Positions 44,601-56,350 of a stretch of DNA of 64,000 nt are shown in pieces. Source of the DNA: Purshia tridentata (taxonomy: Eukaryota > Streptophyta > Magnoliopsida > Rosales > Rosaceae). The position numbers and the translations under genes were made by a program. The stretch lies in contig QANT01006746.1 in NCBI GenBank assembly GCA_003254885.1, positions 85,619-149,618 of the forward strand, given 5' to 3'. The notes beneath the pieces were generated by a model that ran no database searches, was not told the origin of the DNA, and saw nothing but the letters and a program-made list of their open reading frames with translations. Each line of letters starts with the position of its first letter. The first letter of the stretch is position 1.

Positions 44601-47600
44601 TCCATTACTGGGGAGCACTGCTCTAGATTCTTTGGCTGCTATTGTCACTATGGATCCTAAACTGGGAGCTCAATTATTGCTGGCCATCCTATTTTACAAC
44701 AACATATTTACTAGAAAAGATATAAGTTGCTGTAGTATGTTGGTAAGTTTTCATTTTGTATCCTGGACTCCTTATCTCTTATTACCAGTGCATGGCATGT
44801 TTGTTTTTTTTCATTTGGATCTGGCTTTTGTCAATTTTTTCTTAAGAGAGAATTATAGCAATGGTCCTCAAACTTTACTTCGAGTATCACTTTGGTCCAC
44901 GAACTTGTTTTTTGAATTTTATAGTCCACGAACTTTCACACGTGTATCACTTTAGTCCATTCCGTCAATTTCATCTATATTTTTTCATTAATTTTTGTCA
45001 GGTATATCACATTGGGAAAAGAAAGAGGGGATGACTAGATGAGTTATCATTTTTACCTTTCAAAAGTGGCTCACATGCTTGACACACAACTAAAATTGAC
45101 GGAAAAAGTGGATGGAATTGACATAATGGACTTAAGTCATACACGAGTGAAAGTTCGAGGACTATAGAATACCAAAAACAAGTTCATGGACCAAAGTGAT
45201 ACTTAGGGTAAAGTTTGATGACCATTTTTGTCATTTGCTCTTTTCTTAATTACTTTATTGAACTGTTGCTGCAGCCAAAACTTTTGGCAATGCTCCCATT
45301 ACTAGCTTCTCAGTCTGTGATGATTCCCCTCGTAGTTCAAACTATCTTACCAATGCTTCAGAAGAATGCCAAACCGTATGCACTATGTTGAAATCCTCTC
45401 TCTCTCTCTCTCTCTCTCTTGTAATTTTCTCAAAAAACCCCTTTCCAATGGTTCATTTCATGTGCAGAACTTTATATGCGACAGCAATTCGTTTGCTTTG
45501 TCAGACCTGGGAGACCAATGACCGTGCCTTTGGGAGTTTGCAGGTAAGATTCTTGTTGTGCTGTTTCTTATATTGCTAATTCATACAACCAAATTGAGAG
45601 TGAATACAGTTATGTCAAAAATCCATTATATCTGTCATACACTTGGGAGAGTGCCAATTTCCCAGGTAGGTCCCTGGGCAGGCTGAGCATGCTGTAGAGA
45701 ATAGTTGGATGCAGCTGGACCCTGAAATTGGGCTCTGTAATGCGTGCCAGATCTTGTTCTAATTGAATTTCTAGCTGGATGAGGCAGTCTAGCATGGTCA
45801 GGAATTTTTAGGGCCCTCTGTGATGCTTCCAGGAGTAATCTTTATTTATTTCAAATTTGTATGTTATAATTTGTTGAAATCTTAATATAGAGAATTAGCC
45901 CAATTAAAGTCTGATGGCTATCTAAGAATATCCCAAGTCTCGTTTCAATCTTGGCAGGCTGGACATTAGAAAACAAGTGCTGGAGTTGCTCTAGAAATCA
46001 GTCTGTTGAAAACATTACGAGCTTAAATAAGGAGTAATAGTTGAAGTGGAACTAAAATTTGGTTAAAAGATTTCATTCTAATTTGGTTTGTATCATGATA
46101 ATTATGATTCATTGTTAATTGGATTTAGTAGTGAATCCTTGACATAAAATGCTACTTATTATGTGCCCTTGCCATTTCTTGAATTGCTTCTTCTCAACAT
46201 GTAGGGAGTGTTGCTTCCAAAAGGGTTCACTGAATTAAAGTCTGAGAGAAATATATGTCTCAGCATGGCCGCATCAATTCGGGATGTTTGCAGAAAAAAT
46301 CCTGATAGGGGTGTGGATCTCATCTTGTCTGTTTCGGTATGGTTTCTCTGGAAGCTGTTTTCTCTTTGTTTTGGCTATGCATTCAGTTGTAAGGTGTCAT
46401 CTTTTTGTTTTTGAATCAACAGGCTTGCATTGAGAACAAAAATCCTATAATTCAAGCTCTTGGTTTTCAAAGTCTTGCCCACCTTTGTGAAGCTGACGCA
46501 ATTGGTAATCCTCTTTCTGCAAAGATCCTATAAAGTTAAGATTTAGACCATCTACACACGATTGTTAGTTTTGTGGGGTTTAAGTGCCGTATTTTAAAGT
46601 TCAGGGACTAATTCAGCTGAAATTCAGGGGAATTAGTGAAATTTATCCAATATTGGACTATTTTTCAAAATGAATTAGAGTTGCTTATTTATCAACTGGA
46701 TGGTGTAGTGAGAGTAAATTCTATACACATCTCCTGTTCAGATTTTTATACGGCCTGGGATGTCATCGCAAAGCATGTGCTCGATTACACTGTGGACCCA
46801 ATTCTTGCTCATAGGTAAGCATGCTATGTATGAAGCACTACTTTAAATTCTGGGTCTGCTTGACTATTCAATAAAGCACCTAACTGTTGCTGGCACTACT
46901 TTCATGGAAAGTTAAGGCTAGAGGTTGAGTTAAACTCATAGGGGGAGTTCCTAGTGTTTTTCAATCTATATGAAATTGACCTCAATATAGCTTGAGGTGT
47001 TGGGAGTTCTTGTGACAAAATCATCAATTTAGGTGAATATCACTTTTTTCTCACTCGTCACAGTGGTTCACTGTTCCTCCCTTAGGTTTTGCCTTTTTAT
47101 TTGTATGGTTACATGTGTTAAAAGTCTTGATATTGTTCAACATTAGTGTAATTATCTCTTTCAATTTAAAGATACTTCAACAACCTTTAATTTCTGCTTA
47201 ATGGCAGCATTTGCCTTCTTCTGAGATGGGGTGCAATGGATGCTGAAGCACATCCTGAAGCCTCAAAGAATGTCTTGCAAATCTTGTGGAGTGTTAGCAT
47301 CTCTTCTCACCCTGGTCTGGAATCACAATGGGCAAAGGCAAGGGCTTCTTCTTTTGAGGCCTTAGCCCAATATGAGGTGAATTTTCTGAATGCTGAAAGC
47401 CTGCAACATACATATAAACCTTTTCCCAATTTAATGACTGCTTGCTTTGCTCGACTGGATTATCATAAAATCTTGTGATTTCTTTGCTATTTTGGCAACT
47501 TATGTAATATCCTTGGCACAGTCCTTATAAGTTTCTATTTATGTTCTGTAATTTCTTTCCTAGGTATCACATATTGAACAAAAAGTTCAAGATTTCAAGA

Positions 47601-50600
47601 AAAGGAACATGGAGTTGCTTTTTTCTGAAGCAAATATTACTGTACTCAGGGCCGTGGAAGAACTTCAAGTTAAGATCATAACATATGAGCACCTGTATGC
47701 AATACATTTCCTGTAATCCTTTCATTTCCCAAATATGCTGAAAAGAAGTTGTTAGTACAATTAGTACTGACAACCTTATGTTTATATGCTTTAGCACAAG
47801 GCGAAGATTGGTCAAGGAGAAAAGAGTTGCAGGAAGTAAGATCGAGAAGCTGCTGGATGTGTTTCCTCAGGTGATCTTTTCTTCAGGTATCAAGAGATTG
47901 GTGTTGCTCAGGTGGTCTTGATTATTTTGATGTGCTCTTGATATTTGTGACCTGTATAGCATATTGGCATCTCTCTTTGGGTCTGAATATGAAAGTTCAT
48001 TTCCAGGGAAAAGAGGTGACGCTAGAGAAATGCCTGGTGCAGCCCTGCTGTGTCTTTCCTTTACAACTAAATATGTACACACTCAAGGGACATCAAGGGT
48101 AAGATAGTTGTAAATTAACCGCTTTCTTCTCATAACTTTGTTTCAAACCTTCATTATTTTGTGTATAGGGATTCCAAGATATACATGCTGGATATGAGAA
48201 TGCATTGGTGGAATTATCCTCATCCCTTCAGCTCTCAAGAAATATTTTTGTCGCCCTTATTTCACTGCAATCATGGAAATCCTTCATGCGGCGTTGGCTA
48301 AGGGCAGACGTTTTGTCCTTTGATTCTAAAGCATCTATGGTCTTGGATAAAACCACTAAAGCTGCTAGTGAAATTCTGAAGGTTCACTGTCTTGCTGCTT
48401 TAATAGTACTGCATTTACCCTCTAGTTATCTGAGCCTGTTCTGAAGTTCCTTTCTTTTAAACTTTTCTTCCTTATCAAATGTTCAGAGTATGATAAAAGT
48501 AGCAGAAGAGGCTATTCCTAGAGCTGCGGAAAATATTGCACTAGCTGTTGGGGCACTTTGTGTGGTAAGAGTTCTATGTTGTGTGAAATTTTATATAAAC
48601 TTCATAATCTGACTGCTCTACAGATTTTGTGCGTTCTGTCAAAGGATGTATGAGGGAAATGTGATTATCAGGATTTAATTTTAATCACTTATCTTAGATG
48701 GAACACCTGAATAGTCAGAACCTATTCTGCCCCATATATAGCCTTGGATATTGATATTTTTTTTCAATCTATCATACTTTTTCCTCTTAAATATTAATTG
48801 TGTTAATTTCATTAACACAATTAATATTTTAGCGCCAACTGATTGTTCTCAGGCTCAGTTGGAACCCTAATACTCCAAATGTTTAAGTACAACATTATCA
48901 ACAAAGGAGCAAAACCCAAGTGTATGGAAAGTATACTAGAGAAACACTTTAAGAAACTATGGCCTGGTATTGCATTGATCTAAAAAATTGGAGAAAAGAA
49001 ACAGGAATGAGAAATAGACATCATTATTCAACTAAAAAATGACCTCAGAAACTGAAGCTCCAACTCTATCACTTAAGATCTGACCCATAAAAGCAACAAA
49101 AGAAGGAAAATGGCATACTCACTGAAAGTTCATGCCCTCCGCAGTCTGAGCTATCCTCTCTTGTCAGGTTTAAGCTATTATACTTAATGCTTGTATAGTA
49201 GGGTTCACTTTCTTTGCTCAGCCTTAAGTTTTGGCTCTGGTTGCTGTTTGTTAGGTCTTGCCTCCATCTGCCCATAGTGTTAAATCAGCTGCCTCAAACT
49301 TTCTGTTGAATTGGTTGGTCCAGCATGAACATGAACATCGCAAATGGTCTGCTGCAATTTCTCTTGGATTAATCTCAAGTTGCCTACATGTAACTGATCA
49401 TAAACAAAAGTTTGAAAATATCACTGGACTAATTGAGGTATGTTGAGTTATGATTGATGTTATTCCCGATTCTTTCTTTCTTTCTATAAATTATCCATTA
49501 GAATAGTTTTGTGAAATTATCTGGATGTTTTTTACTGATAGTGCATGTTTTCAGGTAATGTGTAGTAGCAAAAGCGCCCTTGTCAAAGGAGCCTGTGGGG
49601 TTGGCTTGGGTTTTTCTTGCCAAGATCTTCTTACCAGGGTTGATTCTGCCGATAATTCTGACATGGACAAAGAAAAAGACAAGATGTCAGAAGCGGACTT
49701 GCTTGGCAAGATAGTTAAGGCATTATCACTCATGATAGGTCAGCTCACTCAATTGTCTTCTGATATTTTGGAAAGTCTCTCTGCATCTTTCCCACCTAGC
49801 ACATATGATATGGATACAAATATAACTGCTGAGACACATGAGAACTGTGCTGACTTTCTCGAAGATATCTGGGGTGTTTCTGGACTTGTTCTTGGTTTGG
49901 CGAGTTCTGTTGGTGCAATGTACAGGGCTGGGGCACATGATGCTGTTATCAAGATAAAAGACTTAATCGTATCATGGATTCCACATATGAATACACTGGT
50001 TGAAGGCTCTGGTTCTTACTGTGGGGGTTCTGAGATAGTTTTATCCGTAGGATCCTGTCTTGCTCTTCCCATTGTACTGGCATTCTGCCAAAGAGTAGAA
50101 CTGATGGATGATAATGAAGTACACCATTTAGTGAATGGCTACAGGGAGCTCATTTCTGAATTAGTGTCTGTTAAAAAATCTGGCACTTTGTATCATAGCT
50201 TACTGATGGCATCTTGCATAGGAGCAGGAAACCTCATAGCCTGCATATTGAGTGAAGGGGTGCACTCTATTGAAGTTGAGCGTGTAAAAGGTCTACTGGA
50301 ATTGTTCAAGAAATGTTATACTAATCCTTACCCTCCTTTAGTCCATTTGGGAGGGATGCTTGGAGTTGTTAATGCTATGGGAGCAGGTGCCGGGATCCTG
50401 GTTGACATGCATCCTCTAACCTCAGTACGGACATCTTATGAACAGAAGGTAGTTGTGTTTTGCTATTTTAAACAAATGTATACCTGTTTTTGTTATTTGA
50501 TTCTTGTTCTGGGTCATGTATATAGATATTCTTGTTTCTGCTGAACAGGAATCTTGCTATCTCATGGGTCCTCTACTTTCAAGTCCTACTTGTGAGCAGC

Positions 50601-51328
50601 ATTTGAGATCATTAGTGCAGGATATATTTCTTGTTGCACAGAATTCCGATGATCATCAGTTGCAACAATATGCTGCATGGGCAGCTTCGTTTCTCCAAAA
50701 TCATTTGTCCAAAGAAGTTCTCAATGGTGACAATAGTATCAATACTGTTGCAGTTGGTTCAAAATCTGTTTCCCAAAGTTTTGCAGATGACAGCATAGTT
50801 ATGAAGCTTTCTTCATGGCTAATGCAGCTCAATTTTACCGGGGTATGTCTCTTGCTGCTAGTTTTGTAATGGTATTATTTGTTCAGGCAGTTTGTCTTCT
50901 GGATGTCTGTTTGTCCTTTGGGATGATAAGAGAAAAGAGTGCTTGTGTCGGAACTCGTTACTGACATCAAACTTTTCACAGTTGATATAACTATTTTGAT
51001 GTGAAGAACACAGTAAATAGTGTATATGTAGGCTCTATACTGATATTTGCACACAGTTTCTTATATTACATGGAAGTCTTTACATTAGTTTTACGAGACG
51101 AATGGGATTACTCCCGAAGGTTGGGAGATCAAGTAATAAAACATGTCAAAAATTGATTGAATGTGAAAAGATTGGTCATCTCATATGCAATAGATCACCA
51201 AACTTACCTGTACGGAGAAATGATCTATCATAAGTACCACATTGGGCAATAGATAAAAATTTGTAGCTTACAACATGGTTTTTTTTTTTTTTTTCCCTTT
51301 CTCTACTTTGGGTCAAGTTTCGCGCATG

Positions 51329-51360
<32 letters not shown>

Positions 51361-53365
51361 TTTGTTCTTTTTTAAAGTTTCTGCTGTGGATCTTTCTAAT
51401 GTATTCTATTATTAGTTCAGACTGGCAATGCCGCTTATGTTGGCACAGTAGTAACTGTGGTAAGGTGCCTTTCACAAGCCCCTAGGTTGCCAACCCTGGA
51501 TTGGGGAGCAATTATCAGACGCTGCATGAGATATGAGGCTCAGGTTGCCGAGTTGTTGCCAACAGAATCATCTCTTAAAGAAGGATCCCTTAGGGAGGAA
51601 TGCCTAAAGTTTTCATTAGCTCATGCAACTAAATTTGATCCACTCCTTAGTTTCCTTGATGAGCTATCCGACCTTTCCAGATTCAGAACACTTGAGTTGA
51701 ATCTGCAGTCTTGTCTTCTCGATCATCTTGCAGACCTCAATAAAGTATTCTCAGGTTCCAGGCTTGAAAAACTATTTGATGATGTGCGTAACTATTTCTC
51801 TTCAGTTACTTCATATCAATCATATGACACTGATGGGACAAGCTTGTTACGGATTTCATGCTGGAAGGGTCTGTATCAGTGTTTAGATGAGGCTTCTCTC
51901 GACTCTCTAGAATACATCTCCCACATAGAAAAGTGCATGCAGGTGCTGTTTTCCTTGTTGCCTGCAATCCAATTGACTACCATCATAAGAGTAGGTCAGT
52001 TGAATTCTGCAGAGGAGTGGTCTGAAGCAGTTAGATGCTTCGGGAAGGCTCGAAAGAGTTGGTTGTTGGATTTCCTGCAGGTATGCATATAGTTATACAC
52101 TTACTGTTTCTATTGCTATGTAGTTCCCTTCAGAAATTATTATTATTTCTTGCTGTTTGATGAATATGCTGATGATGAGAAATTGAGAATGAGTTGCAAC
52201 CTTCAGAAATTTCTCTAATATTCGTTCTGTTACCATACAAAGTATGTTGAAAGCGGTGAAGATACAAATATTATAGTTGAACCTTCTGTCATATATATGT
52301 TTGGTCATTCAATTGCATTGTCCTCACAGGTTTCCCAGGAGGACCTGCAACAAAGAGATGGCCAGCTTATTGAAGTTCTGAAAAAGATTCAAGCCAAAGC
52401 CAAGCTAGTTAGGATTGGTTCCATCACAGTGACTGAGCTGGGAAGACTAAAAGCTTGGCTATTGAACACTGAATCAGACAGTTAGGACTTTTTTAATTAT
52501 ATTTTTTATTTTTAAATGATAATATGGTTAGTTTCTCTACAGAATAGTAATCAATATACGAAAAATGGATATGCTGTGTAGTCTGAAACGTTTTTTTGTT
52601 GCCATATGCTTAGAATAGGAGTTACTCTGTAGTGCTTGTTGATATTTGAAAGCATCTCTAGTATGAGAATTTCTTACAATGCTGCTCATGGTTACATATT
52701 TGTAGGTATATGGGATGTACTAGTTGAAGTTGTAGCAGCTTTGCAACATGCAGAGGGAAGTGTCAAAAGACAGTGGCTTGTTGATGCTGTTGAAATTAGC
52801 TGTGTATCAAGTTATCCTTCCACGGTAGGGTGCTAGGTGTTGATTCCCGTTGTTGTTGATGTTGAGAAATTTAATGAAATTCAATTATATGTCTATGCTT
52901 GGATTCATGAGAAATGGTTTAACCTTTTCCTTATTTGCCAGCTTGAATTTCTACTTCTATGCTCTATTAAAAATTGACCTTATTCTCTTATAGGCGTTGC
53001 GATTTATCGGGTTGCTATCGGGTAGCTGGAGCAAATATATGCCTCTTCTGATTCTGGACCAACATACTGTGCTGAGCGATTTACCAGTCACCCTTTCTTG
53101 TCTTCTCTCAGACTCGAGTTGGGGAGTAGTTGTGGAATCCTTTGTCTCTTATCTTTTCGCATCAACAGAGCGCATTTACGATTGGGCTACACATATTGCA
53201 CATGGTGAGGGTATGCCGCCCGACATGGAACCCATTGATAAAAGTGAGAATTCGATGGCTGTTTTCCTGTTGCGTGTGATGCATTGTACCTGTGTATCTT
53301 TGAAGGATTACTTGCCTCTTGAAAAGCAGCTCAAGCTTGCCAATATGGTCATGGTTGTTGCTTGA
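41665..53365 (+). CDS. RST1: RST1 (RESURRECTION1), large exosome-linked protein
   Basis: In Arabidopsis RST1 affects cuticular wax and embryo development and, with RIPR, bridges the cytoplasmic exosome to the SKI complex; it is related to animal focadhesin (DUF3730). Exons: 41665-42057, 42368-42649, 42828-42911, 43068-43344, 43652-43902, 44238-44415, 44555-44742, 45275-45375, 45468-45543, 46205-46336, 46423-46504, 46742-46814, 47208-47376, 47564-47694, 47795-47886, 48007-48098, 48169-48381, 48487-48564, 49255-49437, 49555-50448, 50549-50842, 51421-52080, 52330-52480, 52706-52824, 52994-53365. All join in frame to 1854 aa (Arabidopsis about 1840). The start is [15 protein letters not shown]. 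The protein looks like an alpha-helical repeat solenoid with no signal peptide. [19 protein letters not shown] and [17 protein letters not shown] mark conserved Gly-rich helices. Intron 7 carries a MITE. The last few codons could be replaced by a downstream exon. Confidence 0.95.
44846..45240. mobile_element. Mutator-type MITE, 395 bp, in RST1 intron 7
   Basis: Terminal inverted repeats of about 130 bp face each other. The left end reads GAGAGAATTATAGCAATGGT and continues through AAACTTTAC and GTATCACTTTGGTCCA. The right end, reverse-complemented, reads GAGCAAATGACAAAAATGGT and continues through AAACTTTACCCTAAGTATCACTT (in two parts). A perfect 9-bp target duplication, TTTTCTTAA, lies at 44837-44845 and 45241-45249. 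Long inverted ends, a 9-bp duplication and no transposase are the marks of a non-autonomous Mutator-like element. Confidence 0.9.
45396..45419. repeat. CT microsatellite in RST1 intron 8
   Basis: Twelve CT/TC units in a row within the intron; likely polymorphic. Confidence 0.85.
48789..48829. repeat. Perfect 19-bp inverted repeat with 3-base loop
   Basis: Left arm 48789-48807 (AAATATTAATTGTGTTAAT), loop TTC, right arm 48811-48829, exactly complementary. It lies in RST1 intron 18 and has no T-run that would suggest a terminator. It may be the tip of an old inverted-repeat element or a structural hairpin. Confidence 0.85.
51329..51354. repeat. CA microsatellite in RST1 intron 21
   Basis: Thirteen CA units, preceded by a poly-T tract at about 51281-51294; a likely polymorphic marker. 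Confidence 0.85.
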
Positions 53366-54436
53366 CATACACGCACACTTTATATCTCTATATAATGAAA
53401 ATGAGTAAGAGGTAGTCATCATCATCTGATGGTTTTCTTTGTTCTGATTTAAAAACTCGCCTAATGTTTGAATTTGCTTTTTGGCAGCATATGATGGGTC
53501 GTGGACCTCGTGGTAGATGGTAATCGCTACCAATACCCAGGTGAAACGAATTTCTATTTTGAACTAGCTTTGGGTTCATAGCATCAGCAGTGATAAATAA
53601 TATAAATAGGAATTGTTGGAAGCTCAGAAGAGTCGGATCCTACACCTCTTTTACCAAACTGAGATGATTATTAATGTTAATTTGTTGTATGTAACTGACA
53701 TGCTGTTTTTATATACAAATTATATAAGTAGATATAAGAGTACAAACATGATATAAGAAGGGTATACATATGATATAAGAAATGTGTCAAATGTGATATA
53801 AGAAAGTACTACGAGCTCCTGCTTTGGTTTGTTTGCGTTCTTCACTGGCGACTAGCTCCTATACAAGGGTAAAAGTACGATATAAGAATAATACAAATAT
53901 GAATTATGAATAAAATACTAACAAAAAATGCTTCAAATATGATAACAAACTCGTATAAATATGATATAAAAAAGTGTAAATTATAAAAAAATTAATAAAA
54001 AAATTTACAATTAAAGTTTAATTAATACACTTTTTAATTATTTTATTTTAGTCACTATTGATCAAAAGTGAAATAAATTTAGTGACTAAAATGAGATATA
54101 ATTTTAAAATTCATTGTTTTTTATGAAAAAATAATATATACATTGATTATTACTTAATATCAAAATTTTTTATTATTTTAAATGTACTTTTTTATATAAA
54201 ATAAAATGCATAAGAATACTAATATCTACAAAATCCTTAGCCCAAGCTTTTTGGGGCCAAAAGACTACAGGTCTTGTTCCAAGGCCACATGGACGCTTGG
54301 TCCAAAATAATTTGTCCAGATTCTGTTTGGGCCTTCTGGCCCATCCGTGCAACTGTCCACGTCACAGGTGCCTCTCTCGCTCGTTCCCTTTTTCTCTCTT
54401 CTTCGCCCCGTAGCTAGCATCTCTCTGTAGCTAGCA
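53366..54436. other. RST1 3' flank and intergenic region with degenerate TATGATATAAGAA repeats
   Basis: After the RST1 stop there is a strong acceptor-like site (TTTTTGGCAG) at 53478-53487 followed by a short frame to a stop at 53521. From about 53735 to 53980 the motif TATGATATAAGAA recurs at irregular spacing. The rest is AT-rich with no gene visible. Confidence 0.55.
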
Positions 54437-56350
54437 ATGAATCGTGCTTCTATATTTTCCATAAACCAGATTTTAGTCATGTCATCCAACTCTCCATATC
54501 ATACAAAACCATTCTTTAACATCATTTTCGTACTGAAAAAATCAACTTTCTCTTCTTCTTCTTCTTCATCTCTACAGATCATCCCAGGCTCTCACTCCAC
54601 ACAAGTTTCAAATCCACTCTACCATTTTCTTCCCCAAACCCAAAACCCAAACAACATGGTCAATCTCATATGTTCAAGCCTCAAGCAAGAAAATACCGAT
54701 CTTGCCCTTCTTCAAAATGATATTAAAGGGCTGCTTCCTCGTCTCGGTGCACTAGAAATTTCAAGGGTTCTCCTCAGGTGCCAATCTGATTACTCTTCAG
54801 CTCTTGCGTTTTTCGATTGGGTCAAGAATGGTTTGGGTCTCCGACCCACTACCCAGAATTATTGTATTGCCGCTCATATTCTGGCATGCTCTAAAAAGTT
54901 TCCGCAAGCTATGGAGTTGTTATGCGAATTGATAGAGTTGGTTAGAGATGTTTCACCAAAAGATGACATTTACAAAAATTTGGTTGTATGTACTGAAGAT
55001 TGTAACTGGGATCCAGTTATCTTTGACATGCTCATTAAGGCTTATGTGAAAGCAGGTATGATTAGGGATGGTTTTAGCACTTTTAGAAAAACAGTGAGGG
55101 CTGGTTTTATTCCCAGTGTGATTGCTTGTAATTGTCTTTTGAATGGGTTAGTGAAGTTGAATTATATTGATCAGTGTTGGCATGTATATGAGGAGATGGG
55201 AAGGACTGGGATACACCCAAATGTGTATACTTTTAATATTTTGACTAATGTTTTGTGCAAGGATGGAGATGTTGATAAAGTGAATGCATTTTTAGAGAAA
55301 ATGGAAGAAGAAGGATTTGATCCTGATATTGTGACATATAATACTCTAATTAATAGCTATTGTAGGAAAGGAAGGTTGGAAGATGCATTTTATTTGTATA
55401 AGGTCATGTATAGGAGGGGTGTGATGCCGGATTTGGTTTCTTACACTGCCTTGATGAATGGTCTTTGTAAACAAGGGAAGGTAAGGGAGGCTCATCAGCT
55501 TTTTCATCGGATGATTCATAGAGGGTTGAATCCAGACATTGTGTCATTTAACACTCTTATTAGTGGTTACTGCAGTGAGGGGAAGATGCAAGAGTGTAGG
55601 TCATTGTTGCATGAGATGATCAAAAATGGTATTTGTCCGGATGATTTCACTTGTAGGATAGTCATAGAAGGATATGGCAAAGAAGGCAAGCTGCTCTCTG
55701 CTCTTAATTTGGTTGTGGAGCTTCAGAGATTGCAAGTGTCGCTTTCTCATGATATTTATGATTATCTAATAGTTACTTTGTGTCAAGAACTTCGGCCAAT
55801 TGCAGCTAAAAGTCTGTTAGAAAGAATTTCCCAGGATGGCTATCTGCCTGGTTTGAATATCTATAACAAATTGATAGAGTCTCTGTGCGAAAGCAATTAT
55901 GCAGCGGAGGCACTGCTTTTAAAAGCCGAGATGGTAAGTAAGAGCATTAAACCCAATCTTATCACATACAGAGCTCTAATAAGCTGTCTGTGTCAAATAA
56001 ACAGAACAGTGGAAGGTGAATCCTTAATGGAAGAGATGGTTGAATCTGGTCTGCCTCCTAATCCAGCAATATGCCGATCATTGATAGAGGGGTACTGCAA
56101 AGAAAGGGATGTTGCTAAAGCAGAATTGTTGTTGGGCTTCTTTGCCAAAGAATTTCAAGTGTTTGATTCTGAAAGTTACAATGCACTCATCAAAGTTTTC
56201 TCTGAGGATGGCGATATGGTTAAGTTGTTGGAGTTGCAGGATAGGATGATGAAAGTGGGTTTTGCACCAAATAGCCTTACATTTAAGCATGTGATCCATG
56301 GATTATGGAAAACTACAGGACCGGGTAAAGACAAGCCGCATATGGAATAA
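54437..56350 (+). CDS. P-class pentatricopeptide repeat protein (At5g40400-like)
   Basis: Organelle RNA-binding protein, intronless, 637 aa. The N-terminal 55 residues are rich in Ser, Asn and basic residues with few acids, fitting a mitochondrial or plastid transit peptide. Twelve consecutive 35-residue PPR motifs run without a gap from residue 193 to 612, with a partial thirteenth at 613-637. Typical cores are VTYNTLINSYCRKGRLEDA and VSFNTLISGYCSEGKMQE. No E, DYW or SMR domain follows, so the class is P, whose members usually act in RNA stability, splicing or translation. The start at 54437 is the first in-frame ATG; ATG 54479 is an alternative. The orthologue name is inferred from context and memory. 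Confidence 0.93.
   Translation: MNRASIFSINQILVMSSNSPYHTKPFFNIIFVLKKSTFSSSSSSSLQIIPGSHSTQVSNPLYHFLPQTQNPNNMVNLICSSLKQENTDLALLQNDIKGLLPRLGALEISRVLLRCQSDYSSALAFFDWVKNGLGLRPTTQNYCIAAHILACSKKFPQAMELLCELIELVRDVSPKDDIYKNLVVCTEDCNWDPVIFDMLIKAYVKAGMIRDGFSTFRKTVRAGFIPSVIACNCLLNGLVKLNYIDQCWHVYEEMGRTGIHPNVYTFNILTNVLCKDGDVDKVNAFLEKMEEEGFDPDIVTYNTLINSYCRKGRLEDAFYLYKVMYRRGVMPDLVSYTALMNGLCKQGKVREAHQLFHRMIHRGLNPDIVSFNTLISGYCSEGKMQECRSLLHEMIKNGICPDDFTCRIVIEGYGKEGKLLSALNLVVELQRLQVSLSHDIYDYLIVTLCQELRPIAAKSLLERISQDGYLPGLNIYNKLIESLCESNYAAEALLLKAEMVSKSIKPNLITYRALISCLCQINRTVEGESLMEEMVESGLPPNPAICRSLIEGYCKERDVAKAELLLGFFAKEFQVFDSESYNALIKVFSEDGDMVKLLELQDRMMKVGFAPNSLTFKHVIHGLWKTTGPGKDKPHME

Noticed and set aside
45610-45795. 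Minus-strand 61-codon frame in RST1 intron 9
   Set aside because: No motif, no conserved start context and inside an intron; length is within chance expectation.
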